This document shows, piece after piece, positions 17,019 through 25,956 of a stretch of DNA of 64,000 bases. A program made the translations under genes and the position numbers. The notes under the pieces were generated by a model that was given only the letters and a program-made list of their open reading frames with translations, searched no databases and was not told the DNA's origin. Location: NCBI RefSeq assembly GCF_041435495.1, contig NZ_CP108644.1, positions 2,046,001 to 2,110,000 on the forward strand, read 5' to 3'. Positions within the stretch are counted from its first letter, which is position 1. Each line of letters opens with the position of its first letter. The stretch comes from Streptomyces sp. NBC_01116. GTDB lineage: Bacteria > Actinomycetota > Actinomycetes > Streptomycetales > Streptomycetaceae.

Positions 17019-18161
17019 TCACAGCAGGGTCTTGAGCTTCTCCGCCAGCAGGTCCCAGCGCCACTTCTCCTCGACCCAGGCCCGGCCGCGCTCCCCCATC
17101 CGCTGCCGCAGCTCCGGGTCCCCGAGCAGCGTCACGATCCGGTCCGCCGCCTCCTCGGCGCTGCCACCGCGCACCACCCATCCGGTCTCGCCGTCGAGCA
17201 CCGCGTCCGGGGCGCCGCCCGAGTCGCCGGCCACCACGGGCAGCCCGGTCGCGGACGCCTCCAGGTAGACGATCCCGAGTCCCTCCACGTCGAGGCCGCC
17301 GCGACGGGTGCGGCAGGGCATCGCGAAGACGTCCCCGGCGCCGTAGTGCGCGGGCAGCTCGGCCCACGGCACCGGACCGGTGAAGCGCACCGAGTCCTGC
17401 ACCCCGGTCCGGGCCGCGAGCCGCTCCAGTTCCTCGGCGTACGGTCCGCCGCCGACGATCAGCAGCACCGCGTCCGGGATCCGCGCGAGGATCGCGGGCA
17501 TGGCCAGGATCAGCGTGTCCTGGCCCTTGCGCGGCACCAGGCGGGAGACGCAGACGACCACGGGGCGGTCGGAGAGCCCGAGGCGGGCCCGGACCCGGTC
17601 CCCGCCGGACGCCGGGTGGAAGGTCTTCTCGTCGACGCCGGGCGGCAGTTGGACCATGCGCCCGGCGGCCTCGGGAGTGAGGGCCCCGGCGATCCGGGAG
17701 CGGGTGTACTCACCGAGATAGGTGATCGTGTCCGTGCCCTCGCCGATCCGGCGCAGCAGTTGTCGGGAGGCGGGCAGTTGCGCCCAGCCCGCCTCATGGC
17801 CGTGGGTGGTGGCGACGAGCCGCCGGGCGCCCGCGCGGCGCAGCGCCGGGGCCATCAGGCCGAGCGGGGCGGCGGCGCCGAACCAGACGGAGGTGCAGCC
17901 GTGTTCACGCAGCAGACCGGCGGCCCGGCGGGTGACGCGCGGGGTCGGCAGCAGCATCGTCGTCCGGTCGCGGACCACGGGGAAGGGCTGTTCGGCGTCG
18001 AAGGCGGCGGTGGCCGCCGCGCCCTCCTCGCCGCGCTTCCAGGTGGAGGCGTAGACGACGACCCGGTCGGGATCCAGGCGCAGCGCCATGTTGTGCAGGA
18101 ACGCCTGGATGCCACCGGGGCGGGGCGGGAAGTCGTTGGTCACGATCAAGGTCTTGTCCAT
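17019..18161 (-). CDS. GT4-family glycosyltransferase, PimB-like mannosyltransferase
   Basis: The 380-residue protein has the GT-B fold of retaining GT4 enzymes: acceptor-side NDFPPRPGGIQAFLHNM at the N-terminus, VCVSRLVPRKGQD with the phosphate-binding Arg and Lys, and the donor-site EX7E motif in VEGLGIVYLEASA. The wording of these motifs is close to phosphatidyl-myo-inositol mannosyltransferase PimB' of mycobacteria, which adds the second mannose from GDP-mannose at the inner membrane. Assignment to that step is by family resemblance. I start at ATG 18161; GTG 18194 is an alternative. It is divergent from a membrane GT87-like gene, fitting a lipoglycan role. Confidence 0.86.
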   Translation of the reverse strand: MDKTLIVTNDFPPRPGGIQAFLHNMALRLDPDRVVVYASTWKRGEEGAAATAAFDAEQPFPVVRDRTTMLLPTPRVTRRAAGLLREHGCTSVWFGAAAPLGLMAPALRRAGARRLVATTHGHEAGWAQLPASRQLLRRIGEGTDTITYLGEYTRSRIAGALTPEAAGRMVQLPPGVDEKTFHPASGGDRVRARLGLSDRPVVVCVSRLVPRKGQDTLILAMPAILARIPDAVLLIVGGGPYAEELERLAARTGVQDSVRFTGPVPWAELPAHYGAGDVFAMPCRTRRGGLDVEGLGIVYLEASATGLPVVAGDSGGAPDAVLDGETGWVVRGGSAEEAADRIVTLLGDPELRQRMGERGRAWVEEKWRWDLLAEKLKTLL

Positions 18162-18267
18162 CGTCGCCGACAGTACCGAACGGCCGCGCTTCACCGCTGA
18201 CGCGCTCTCCCGACGGCATCATGAGCCGCCGGGAACCCGGCCGGGCACGAGCGACGAGGAGGCGGCG

Positions 18268-19515
18268 ATGGCGGGAGCAGGACCCATCGGCGCCGGGCCG
18301 TGGCCGTACGCCCTGTGGGCGCTGACCCGGGCCTGGCTGCTGGCCTGCGTGTTCAAGGTGTTCACGGTGCCCGGACCGGACGTCACGGTGGACGTGTCGG
18401 TGATCTACCGGAGCTGGTACGAGGTGCTGCTCACCGGCACGTATCCGCTGGACGACGTCACCTGGCAGTACCCGCCCGGGGCGGCCCTGGCGATCCTCTC
18501 CCCCGCCCTGCTGCCGTTCCTGGAGTACGCGACCGCGTTCTTCGTGCTGGTGCTGCTCTGCGACGCGCTGGTGCTGGGGCTGCTGCTGCACGCGGGGCGG
18601 CGGCCGGGCACAAGGGCGGCGGGCGCGTGGGTGTGGATCGCGGGGGTGCCGCTGCTGGGTCCGACGGTCTACGCCCGCTACGACCTGATGGTGACGGCGG
18701 TGGCGGTGGCCGCGCTGCTGGCGGGGGTGCGCCGGCCCCGGGCGCTGGGGGCGCTTGCGGCGTTCGGGGCGCTGCTGAAGGGCTGGCCGGTGCTGCTGCT
18801 CGTGGGGGTGCGCAAGGGGCGTTGGACGCGGGCCGCGTGGACGTCGGCGGCGCTGACGGCGGCGGGGCTGGCGGCGGCGTTCGCGCTGTGGATGCCAGGG
18901 GCGTTCGCGTTCCTGGCCTTCCAGCGGGACCGGGGCACCGAGGTCGAGTCCCTGGGGGCGCTGGTCTTCCACATCGCGCGGCATTTCGGCTGGGAGGGGC
19001 GGGTGGAGCTGCGCTACGGCTCGCTGGAGTTCCTCGGCCCGCACGTGGAGCTGGTGTCGACGCTGGCGCTGGGGCTCGGCGTCCTGGCGCTGGGCTGGCT
19101 GCTGCTGTGGCGGCTGCGGGCCCGGACGTTCGCCGCGCACACCCCGGCCGAGGCGGCGTTCACGGCGGTGCTGCTGTTCACGGTCACCAGCCGGGTGATC
19201 AGCCCGCAGTACGTGGTGTGGCTGGTCGGACTGGCCGCGGTGTGCCTGGTGTTCCGCGGGGCGGCGATGACGCTTCCGGCCGTCCTGGTGCTGGTGGCGG
19301 CGGGGGTGACGCTGCTGGAGTTCCCGGTCGGCTTCGGCCGTGTGGTGGCGAGCGACGCGTGGGGCGTGACGCTCCTCCTCGTACGGAACGGGCTGCTGGT
19401 GGCGGCCTCGCTGGTCGCGGCGCGGCGGCTGTGGCGGTCGACGGTGCCGGGGAGGGCGCGTGAGGAGGGCGCCCCGCTCGCGGGCGGGGGTCAGCCGAGC
19501 CGGGTGGCGAGGTAG
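18268..19515 (+). CDS. Integral membrane protein, GT87/DUF2029-like mannosyltransferase
   Basis: The 415-residue protein is dominated by about ten to eleven transmembrane helices. After the first helix a loop carries DVSVIYRSWYEVLLTGTYPL, equivalent to the acidic catalytic loop of polyprenyl-phosphate-dependent GT-C enzymes, and WQYPPGAAL. This fits the GT87 (DUF2029) family, which in actinobacteria uses polyprenyl-phosphate-mannose outside the membrane. The ATG is preceded by GAGGAGG with 5-base spacing. Its last 25 bases overlap the end of the convergent metallopeptidase gene. Pairing with the PimB-like gene suggests lipoglycan or mannan assembly, by inference. Confidence 0.8.
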   Translation: MAGAGPIGAGPWPYALWALTRAWLLACVFKVFTVPGPDVTVDVSVIYRSWYEVLLTGTYPLDDVTWQYPPGAALAILSPALLPFLEYATAFFVLVLLCDALVLGLLLHAGRRPGTRAAGAWVWIAGVPLLGPTVYARYDLMVTAVAVAALLAGVRRPRALGALAAFGALLKGWPVLLLVGVRKGRWTRAAWTSAALTAAGLAAAFALWMPGAFAFLAFQRDRGTEVESLGALVFHIARHFGWEGRVELRYGSLEFLGPHVELVSTLALGLGVLALGWLLLWRLRARTFAAHTPAEAAFTAVLLFTVTSRVISPQYVVWLVGLAAVCLVFRGAAMTLPAVLVLVAAGVTLLEFPVGFGRVVASDAWGVTLLLVRNGLLVAASLVAARRLWRSTVPGRAREEGAPLAGGGQPSRVAR

Positions 19516-20747
19516 TCGCGCCAGTCGGCGGTGAACTGCTCGGAGGTGGTGTCGAGCACCGCCTTCATCGCCTGTTCCACCGCTCCCTCGCGTCCGTCGT
19601 GCGCTCCGACGGTCTCGTAGAAGGCGATCAGCTTCTCCTTGCCCCACCGCTCCGCGATCAGCTCGCAGGCCAGCCAGCCGCCCTCGTAGGCCGCCGCGAG
19701 CTTCGCGGGGTCGCCGTCGAAGCCGAAGTCCGGGTCGGCGGGGAGTCCGGCGGGGGTCCGGCCGCCGCGGACGGCCTCGGCCAGCTCCGGGGCGATGGTG
19801 TCGGCGGCCCGGTCCTCGCCCCGGTAGGCGGTCCAGTCGGCGAAGCCCTCGGAGAGCCAGACCGGGGTGGCGGTGGAGGTGCTGGTCCGGGTGGCGACAT
19901 GGGTCGTCTCATGGGTCAGGACGATCCGCTGTCCGAAGCTCCCCAGGGTGGCGTACGCCTGCGGGTTGACGATCACCCGGTCGGCGATGGCCGGGCGCTC
20001 GCCGGTGCCGCCGACCTCGCCGGTGGTGACGGCGGCGATGCCCCGGTAGCTGGCCTCCGGGGAGCCCAGCAGTCCCGCCATGTCCTCGACGGAGTCCGGG
20101 ACGAGGACGACCACCCGGCGGGTCCAGGGGCGCGGCCAGGCGTCGGAGACGGCCGGTACGGCGAGGTCCACGGTGTCGGCGACCTGGCGCAGCTCCCCGG
20201 CGCTCCGGCCGACGCCCAGGACGATGCTGTGGGCGCCCTCGACGACCTCGACGTCCCCCTGCTGCCACAGCTGCCCGGAGGCGCCCTTGGCGGGCCGGTC
20301 GGCGGTGATGTACCAGCGATCGCCGTCGCGCATCAGCTCCAGGACGCGGCGGGTGGCGGCCGGGGCGGTGTCGTACCCGTCGATGCGGTAGCGCAGCTCC
20401 ACATCGGCGGTGGCCCACTGCCCGTCCTGCTCGGTGATGTCCTCGACGTCGTAGCTCCAGGACTTGAACGGCACGTCGGCGAGCCGGTCCAGCTCGGTGC
20501 GCTGGGCGGCCCGCAGCTTCGCGGCGTCCGGGGCGATGCCCTCGACGTACCCCGCCGAATCGTGGGCGAGGACGGCCGCGGCGCGGCGCTCCAGGGCGGC
20601 GTCGAGGACACCCTCGGTGAGCACGGTGTCCGGGTCCGCGGGGGCCGTGCAGGCGGACGCGGTCAGCAGCGCGGCGAGCGACAGGCCCGCCGCACACCGG
20701 CGTCCCCGGGGGCGTCCCCCTCGCGCGTCACGTCCTCGTACGGCCAC
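19491..20747 (-). CDS. Lipoprotein with HExxH metallopeptidase-like domain
   Basis: The 418-residue protein starts with a twin-basic n-region and hydrophobic segment ending in a lipobox (LLTASAC, Cys about residue 33), so it is an exported lipoprotein. The C-terminal half has HETTHVA followed by WLSEGFADW, the layout of a gluzincin zinc peptidase with Glu as third ligand. The middle region resembles an NTF2-like or beta-rich domain. Zinc ligands and catalytic Glu are present, so it is likely active; its substrate is unknown. The start has no strong ribosome site, and the true start may lie a little downstream. Confidence 0.78.
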   Translation of the reverse strand: MAVRGRDARGGRPRGRRCAAGLSLAALLTASACTAPADPDTVLTEGVLDAALERRAAAVLAHDSAGYVEGIAPDAAKLRAAQRTELDRLADVPFKSWSYDVEDITEQDGQWATADVELRYRIDGYDTAPAATRRVLELMRDGDRWYITADRPAKGASGQLWQQGDVEVVEGAHSIVLGVGRSAGELRQVADTVDLAVPAVSDAWPRPWTRRVVVLVPDSVEDMAGLLGSPEASYRGIAAVTTGEVGGTGERPAIADRVIVNPQAYATLGSFGQRIVLTHETTHVATRTSTSTATPVWLSEGFADWTAYRGEDRAADTIAPELAEAVRGGRTPAGLPADPDFGFDGDPAKLAAAYEGGWLACELIAERWGKEKLIAFYETVGAHDGREGAVEQAMKAVLDTTSEQFTADWRDYLATRLG

Positions 20748-20763
20748 CCTGCCGATCGTACGG

Positions 20764-21792
20764 TCAGATCCGGGTCACCGAGGAGACGGGCATCATGCCG
20801 ACCGGATCGTAGCGGACCGGGGCGCCCGGGTAGGGGGCGTGGATGACCTGGCCGTTGCCGACGTACATGCCGATGTGGCTGGCGTCCGCGCGGTAGGCGA
20901 CCAGGTCGCCCGGCTGCGCCTGGGAGAGGGGCACCATGCGGCCCGCGTGGCGCTGGGCCTGGGAGGTGCGGGGCAGGCTCACCCCGGCCTGGGCGTAGGC
21001 CCACTGCATCAGGCCGGAACAGTCGAATCCCGAGGGCCCGTTGGCGCCCCAGACGTAGGGTCTCCCGAGCGCCCGGTGGGCGGCGGCCACGGCGGACATC
21101 GCGCGGGCCGAGCCCGGGGCGACGCCGGAGAGGTCGGGCGGTCCCTCACGGCCGGAGCGCGAGGCCCGCGCGAAGGTGGCGCGTTCCTCCGGCGGCAGCG
21201 ACTCCAGCAGCCGGCGGGCCTCACGGAGCTTGCCCTCGACGGCCTGCTTGTGGCGCGTGACGGCGGCCCGGTTGCGCTCCAGCTCGGTCAGGGCGCGGGT
21301 GGTCTCCGCGCGGGTCTGGGCGAGCCGCCGCTGCGCGTGCCGCAGCTTGTCCAGGGTCAGCGCCTGGCGGGCGCCGGCCCGGTCGAGGGCGGCGGCCCGC
21401 TCCAGGTAGGTGTCGGGGTCGGCGGAGAGCAGCAGGGCGAGCGCCGGGTCGATGGAGCCGGTGCGGTACTGCGCGCCCGCCATCGCGCCCAGCACGTCGC
21501 GCATCCGGTTGACGCGCTCCTGGCCCCGGGCCGTGGCGTCCTGGGAGCGGTCCGCCTCGCCGCGCAGCCGGTCGACGCGCTCCCCGGCCTCGTTGTAGCG
21601 CTCGGTGGCCTGCTCCGCCTCCCCGTAGAGGCGGTCGACGGCTGCCTTGGCGTTCTCCCGGGTGTCCTTCGGGTCGGCGCTCGCCGGGGCCCCGGTCAGC
21701 GTCGCGGCCACGGTGGCGGCGGCCGCCGAGATGACCGTGACCCGGACGCCTCTGTTGAAGCCGGACTGTGTGGAACGGCGATGGGACACCAC
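20764..21792 (-). CDS. Secreted NlpC/P60 peptidoglycan endopeptidase
   Basis: The 342-residue protein has a signal peptide (residues about 1-40, ending TLTGAPASA), a long coiled-coil region (about 45-215) and a C-terminal NlpC/P60 domain with the catalytic Cys in GFDCSGLMQWAY and His in ASHIGMYVGNG. It should cleave peptide stems of peptidoglycan, as in RipA/Swl-type hydrolases. Start GTG 21792 is chosen because it aligns with the start of the paralogue next door (xxSHRR) and has AAGGGAG about 11 bases upstream; a second GTG follows immediately. Paralogous to the next gene, a likely old tandem duplication. Confidence 0.9.
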   Translation of the reverse strand: MVSHRRSTQSGFNRGVRVTVISAAAATVAATLTGAPASADPKDTRENAKAAVDRLYGEAEQATERYNEAGERVDRLRGEADRSQDATARGQERVNRMRDVLGAMAGAQYRTGSIDPALALLLSADPDTYLERAAALDRAGARQALTLDKLRHAQRRLAQTRAETTRALTELERNRAAVTRHKQAVEGKLREARRLLESLPPEERATFARASRSGREGPPDLSGVAPGSARAMSAVAAAHRALGRPYVWGANGPSGFDCSGLMQWAYAQAGVSLPRTSQAQRHAGRMVPLSQAQPGDLVAYRADASHIGMYVGNGQVIHAPYPGAPVRYDPVGMMPVSSVTRI

Positions 21793-22045
21793 AGGAAGCC
21801 GCACTCCCTTCCGCTGACGCGGTAGTGCGCAGCCCCTGCCGCCCGGGCGGGCGGACGGTGACCGGGAGCTGCGCGGCAGCCAGACAGTAATCGGGCGACT
21901 ACGCACCGGCAAAAGACCGCGCCGGTGGCGGCGTCGGGGCAAACACCGCCGCCCCGCCGGTGACCTCGGGTCTCCGGCGGGGCGGGGCGTCAGTGCGGTG
22001 TGCGGCGATTCCCTCGTTCGGGCGCGCCGCGGGCATGCCGTGACG

Positions 22046-23071
22046 TCAGATGCGGACGCCGAACTGGAAGGTGCCCATGTAGTCCATCGACTCGTAGCGG
22101 ACGACGGTGCCCGGCTTCGGGGCGTGCAGGATCTGGTTGTTGCCGGCGTAGAAGCCGACGTGCGACAGGCCGTTGAAGAAGACCAGGTCGCCCGGCTTGA
22201 GCTGGCTGCGGCCGATCTTCTGGCCGTCGTTCTGCTGGGTGTACGTGGTCCGGGTGATGGAGACGCCGGCCTGGGCGAAGGCCCACTGGGTCAGCCCGGA
22301 GCAGTCGTAGGAGTTGGGGCCCGAGCCACCGGGGACGTACGGCTTGCCGATCTGGGTGGCCGCCGCGCTGAGGGCGGCGGCTCCGCGACCGGACGCGGGG
22401 GCCTCGTTGCCGAGTTCGACCCGGTCTCCGGCGGCGCGGCTGGCGCGCTGCTCCTCCTGGACCATCTTGGCGCGCTCGGCCTGGGTCAGCGTGTTGAGCA
22501 GCTGCTGGGCCTCGGCGAGCTTGTCCTGGGACTTCTTCTTGTTCGCGCCGAGCGCCTTGCGGACGTCGGCGAGGTCGCCGAGCTTGTCCTGGGCTTCCTT
22601 GCGCTGCTGGGCGAGGGTGCGCTGCTTGGACTGGATCTTCTGCAGCGACTCCGTCTGCTTGACCGTCAGCTGGTCGAGCGCGGAGGCCTGGTCGAGGAAG
22701 CTGTCCGGGTCCGAGGCGAGGAAGAGGGCCACGGAGGGGTCGATGCCGCCGGAGCGGTACTGCGCGGTGGCGATCGAACCGAGTTCGGTGCGCAGCGTGT
22801 TGAGCTCGGCCTGGCCGCGGGCGACCTTGTCCTGGAGCGCGTCGACTTCCTTCTTCAGGTTGTCCTGCTGCTCCTTGGCCCCGTTGTACTTCTCGGTGGA
22901 CTCCTCGGCCTCGTGGTAGAGCTTGTCGACCTCCGCCTTGACCTCGCTCTTGCTCGGCTTGGGGTCGGCATGTGCGGCCTGGGAGGTCAGGGCCACGGCC
23001 GCGGCGGCGGTCGCGGTGAGCACGGTCACGCGGGCGCGGCTCGGCTGCTTGGGACGACGGTGGGACGCCAC
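22046..23071 (-). CDS. Secreted NlpC/P60 peptidoglycan endopeptidase
   Basis: This 341-residue paralogue of the preceding protein has a signal peptide ending TSQAAHA (about residue 35), a coiled-coil of about 170 residues rich in Lys, Glu and Gln, and a C-terminal NlpC/P60 domain with Cys in NSYDCSGLTQWAF and His in LSHVGFYAGN. GTG 23071 follows GAAGAAGGAG by 9 bases. A highly structured leader of about 120 bases precedes it and resembles a c-di-AMP ydaO element, the class known to control cell-wall hydrolases in Streptomyces. Coiled coil probably restrains the catalytic domain, as in other secreted P60 enzymes. Confidence 0.92.
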   Translation of the reverse strand: MASHRRPKQPSRARVTVLTATAAAAVALTSQAAHADPKPSKSEVKAEVDKLYHEAEESTEKYNGAKEQQDNLKKEVDALQDKVARGQAELNTLRTELGSIATAQYRSGGIDPSVALFLASDPDSFLDQASALDQLTVKQTESLQKIQSKQRTLAQQRKEAQDKLGDLADVRKALGANKKKSQDKLAEAQQLLNTLTQAERAKMVQEEQRASRAAGDRVELGNEAPASGRGAAALSAAATQIGKPYVPGGSGPNSYDCSGLTQWAFAQAGVSITRTTYTQQNDGQKIGRSQLKPGDLVFFNGLSHVGFYAGNNQILHAPKPGTVVRYESMDYMGTFQFGVRI

Positions 23072-23080
23072 GAAGGCGAG

Positions 23081-23201
23081 CTCCTTCTTCCTCAGAGCCG
23101 CCTACCGGGCTGTGGGGGAAAAGATTCCCCGGCTCCGTGCACATGACGGACTCGGCGGTTCCTTCGCCGTCACCCCCAATGGGTGATCAACCGTGCGAAG
23201 G
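23081..23201 (-). promoter_or_regulatory. Structured leader resembling a compact ydaO (c-di-AMP) riboswitch
   Basis: The minus-strand leader folds into stacked hairpins. First, CCTTCGC (complement of 23195-23201) pairs with GCGAAGG (complement of 23161-23167) around an inner TCACCC/GGGTGA stem. Then AACCGCC closes on GGCGGCT around two hairpins, TCCGT/ACGGA and GGGGAA/TTCCCC. The wording GAACCGCCGAGTCCGTC, ACGGAGCCGGGGAA and CCCGGTAGGCGGC, in this order just before the SD, is what I know from Streptomyces ydaO leaders. The usual central GGGGTGAATC arm and following hairpin appear to be absent, so it is a shortened variant, a relic or a lookalike. Confidence 0.5.
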
Positions 23202-23335
23202 TTCGAGGCCTGACCCTAGTGACCATCTTGTGATCAGTTCAAATCCTCACAGGAATTTTCTCGTCACACCGGGCACTTCTTTACTCTCACCCCACCGCGT
23301 GTAGCGGCGACTTGACGGTACGTTCCCAGAAATCC

Positions 23336-23352
23336 GGCATGTCACACATGCC
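23336..23352 (-). terminator. Weak hairpin after the NYN-domain gene
   Basis: GGCATGT and ACATGCC pair perfectly over a 3-base loop, 13 bases past the stop of the NYN-domain gene. Short, so a terminator role is uncertain. Confidence 0.35.
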
Positions 23353-23364
23353 GTGCATATTCCG

Positions 23365-24726
23365 CTAGACACGCGAAAGGCGCTTGAGGAGCAAGACGGA
23401 CGCGACCGGCCGCGCACCGGCCTTGGCCACACCGTCCGCCACCTCCCGGTCGGTGGAGACGACCACCACGGGCCGCCCCGGCGGTTCCGCGCGGGCCAGT
23501 TGACGGATCAGCTCGTCCGCCGTGACCCCGGCCTTGCTGAACAGCACCCGCACGCCGCGGGGCGGGGCCAGCAGCACCGGGGCGGCCAGCTCGGCCCCGT
23601 CGAAGACACAGGTCATCTCGGCGCCGGTCTGCGCCGCGAGCACCGAGAGCCCGCCCAGCAGCCGCAACCGCTGCTTCTCCAGCGGCATCTGGGGATAGCC
23701 GGTCTTGGTGACGTTGTAGCCGTCCACGATGAGGTGGGCCTGCGGCAGCGCCAGCAGCTGGTCCAGCAGCGCCGGATCGGTCTCCGAAAGGGCCCTGGCC
23801 GCGATGTCCTTGGGCGACATCCGGCCGGGCTCCACCGCGTCCACGGTGTCGGCGGGGTGCGTCGTCGCCGGGGGAAGCGCCAGCTCCCGCCGCAGCCCGG
23901 AGGCCGCGTCCAGCACGGTGTCCAGGAGCAGCCGCAGCCGCATGTCCTCCACCGAGCGGCCTTCGCGGGCGGCCCGGCGGCTCGCCTCCAGGGCCGCCTC
24001 GGCCTCCCCCAGCCGCCCCTTGAGCCGGCGGGACTCGCTCTCGGCGACGGAGAGCTGGGCGGCCGACTCGGCGCGCTGGGCCTCGGCCTCGGCGGCTCCG
24101 CGGCGCAGGGCGGCCTCGCCGCGCTTCACCTCGCTCAGGGCGCTGCGCAGCTTGCGGTGCAGCGACTCGGCCTCCTTGCGGGCCGCCTCCAGCTCGGTGC
24201 GCAGCCGCTCGGTCTCGGCGCGGGTGTGGGCGCGGGCCCGCTCCAGCTCCTCGCGCAGGTGCTCCAGTTCGCGCCGGGCCTCCTCGTCGGCGCGTTCCGC
24301 GTCGGCGCGCTGGACCTCCTCGCCGGCCGATTCGACCAGCTTGACCCAGCCGACCGGGCGCAGCACATAGGCGGCCGCGGCCACATCGAGGGGATCGGCG
24401 GCGGCGGGCGGCGAACCGGCCTCCAGCGCTCCGGTCAGCTCGGGCTGGGACTGGGAGAGCCGCTCTCCGATGCGCTGCCGGAAGAGGGCGTCGCCCTCCA
24501 GCGCGGCGGCCATCGCGTTCCCCGCGAACTTCGCCCGCCGGGTCGGGGTGAACCGGGCGTACTGCCGCAGCTGGGCGGGCAGTTCGGAGACGGTCAGGCC
24601 GCCGAAGGCGTCCGAGACCAGCGCGATCACCCGCCGCCGGACACCCTCGGGCAGCGGACGGCCGAGCGCCTCTGCACCGCCGTCGGCCTCATCGGCCGGT
24701 CCGGCGCCGCTGGTCGGCTGATCCAC
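23365..24726 (-). CDS. NYN-domain (YacP/Rae1-like) putative ribonuclease with coiled coil
   Basis: The 453-residue protein has an N-terminal helical domain (about 25-125), an extended coiled coil (about 130-260) and a C-terminal NYN domain of the PIN-like nuclease superfamily: LIVDGYNVTKTGYPQM (first acidic site), TCVFDGAELA, and VVVVSTDREVADGVAKAG. The acidic positions are retained, so metal-dependent RNA cleavage is plausible, as in Bacillus Rae1, a ribosome-associated mRNase. Start is GTG 24726. A small zinc-finger protein is encoded just upstream on the same strand. Target RNA is unknown. Confidence 0.84.
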   Translation of the reverse strand: MDQPTSGAGPADEADGGAEALGRPLPEGVRRRVIALVSDAFGGLTVSELPAQLRQYARFTPTRRAKFAGNAMAAALEGDALFRQRIGERLSQSQPELTGALEAGSPPAAADPLDVAAAAYVLRPVGWVKLVESAGEEVQRADAERADEEARRELEHLREELERARAHTRAETERLRTELEAARKEAESLHRKLRSALSEVKRGEAALRRGAAEAEAQRAESAAQLSVAESESRRLKGRLGEAEAALEASRRAAREGRSVEDMRLRLLLDTVLDAASGLRRELALPPATTHPADTVDAVEPGRMSPKDIAARALSETDPALLDQLLALPQAHLIVDGYNVTKTGYPQMPLEKQRLRLLGGLSVLAAQTGAEMTCVFDGAELAAPVLLAPPRGVRVLFSKAGVTADELIRQLARAEPPGRPVVVVSTDREVADGVAKAGARPVASVLLLKRLSRV

Positions 24727-24764
24727 CGTCCGTCACCCCATAGATATGTGATGGGTGCGCTTCC

Positions 24765-25007
24765 TCAGGAAGCGGCACCCGGCCTGTCCACCAGTTCGAT
24801 CTGGTCCACCGCGTTGCACCAACGACAGCGGACCGACTCGATGGTCTCACTGACGACCTCCCGCTCCTCGACACTCGACTCACCGGCCAGGTCGAGGTGC
24901 ACGTACTCCACGACCTTGGAGGAACGGGTCACGTCGAAGCGCGTGAGGTTGCCGCACAGGGTGCAGCGCCAGCGGGTCGAGTCGGTCGGCAGGGGAACCG
25001 TCGTCAT
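24765..25007 (-). CDS. Small zinc-ribbon protein
   Basis: The 80-residue protein has CTLCGN near the N-terminus and CRWCN near the C-terminus, a two-CxxC zinc ribbon (Cys about 14/17 and 60/63). The start is ATG 25007 with GAGGA 9 bases upstream; an upstream in-frame start at 25067 lacks support. The sequence between the knuckles (TRFDVTRSSKVVEYVHLDLA) is strand-rich. It is conserved in streptomycetes as far as I recall but has no known function. The NYN-domain gene follows 38 bases later on the same strand, so it may be co-expressed. Confidence 0.82.
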   Translation of the reverse strand: MTTVPLPTDSTRWRCTLCGNLTRFDVTRSSKVVEYVHLDLAGESSVEEREVVSETIESVRCRWCNAVDQIELVDRPGAAS

Positions 25008-25200
25008 CGTTGCGTCCTCTTTCGTCGTCTCCAGGAGCCCGCGCCGGGCGCGCCGCCGCGTCTCCACCTGTCTACGCCAAGGATCTCGCGGTGCGCCGTC
25101 GAACTGCGGAAGTCCTGGCGTAACCCTACGGCCTCGCGTATAGGCATCGGCACGGCGAGGCGCTCCATCCCGTTCTCCACCGGTACGTCATGCTCTGTAC

Positions 25201-25956
25201 ATGATCGATGGGCGGCAGGCCGACGGGCGGACCACGGCCGGGAGGATCCGGGACGCGGCGGTGTCGAGCGGCGCCCCGGTCACCTACGGACTGATCGGCG
25301 TCTGCGGTGTGATCTTCCTGATCAGCCCGCTCTCCGGGTTCGGCGGCGCCGCCCAGGGGAGCGAGGACGCGCTGCTCGCCGCGCAGGCCGCGTACTTCGA
25401 GCGGTGGGGGGTGATCCCCGCCGAGCTGTGGGAGGGGTCGGCGCATGCGCTGCTGACCCCGTTCACCGCGCTGTTCGTGCACGGCAGCTGGCTGCACCTG
25501 CTGGGGAACCTGCTGTTCCTGTACGTGTTCGGCGCGATGGCCGAGGAGCGCATGGGCCGGGTGCGGTTCGCCCTGTTCTACGTGGGCTGCGGCTATGTGG
25601 CGCTGGTCTGCTACGCGGCGGCGCACGCGGACTCCGGGCAGACGCTGGTGGGTGCGTCGGGGGCGATCTCCGCGGTGCTCGGCGCGTTCCTGTACCTCTT
25701 CCCGAAGACCCGGGTGACCAGCCTGTTCCCGTTCCTCTTCTTCCTGCCGCTGCGCTTCCCCGCCTGGATGGTGCTGGTCTTCTGGTTCGGGCTCCAGTGG
25801 GCGGCTGCGCAGGGTGCGGGCAGCGGTCCCGGGGTGGCGTACCTGGCGCATGTGGCGGGCTTCGCGGCCGGGTTCCTCTGCGCCTGGGTGGGCTGTCGGG
25901 GTGGGGCTAGAGTGAAGGTTCCAGCCACGGCCACCGAGGGAGACAGCCAGCCGTGA
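25201..25956 (+). CDS. Rhomboid family intramembrane serine protease
   Basis: The 251-residue protein has six transmembrane segments. The rhomboid landmarks are visible: HGSWLHLLGNLLFL after TM2, ER-containing AEERMGRVRFALFY, the catalytic Ser in LVGASGAISAVLGAF, and the catalytic His in VAYLAHVAGFAAGF. It cleaves transmembrane substrates within the bilayer; substrate unknown. No ribosome site is visible before ATG 25201; GTG 25261 is an alternative, but codon use upstream of it looks coding. The stop overlaps the next gene by 4 bases (GTGA). Confidence 0.92.
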   Translation: MIDGRQADGRTTAGRIRDAAVSSGAPVTYGLIGVCGVIFLISPLSGFGGAAQGSEDALLAAQAAYFERWGVIPAELWEGSAHALLTPFTALFVHGSWLHLLGNLLFLYVFGAMAEERMGRVRFALFYVGCGYVALVCYAAAHADSGQTLVGASGAISAVLGAFLYLFPKTRVTSLFPFLFFLPLRFPAWMVLVFWFGLQWAAAQGAGSGPGVAYLAHVAGFAAGFLCAWVGCRGGARVKVPATATEGDSQP

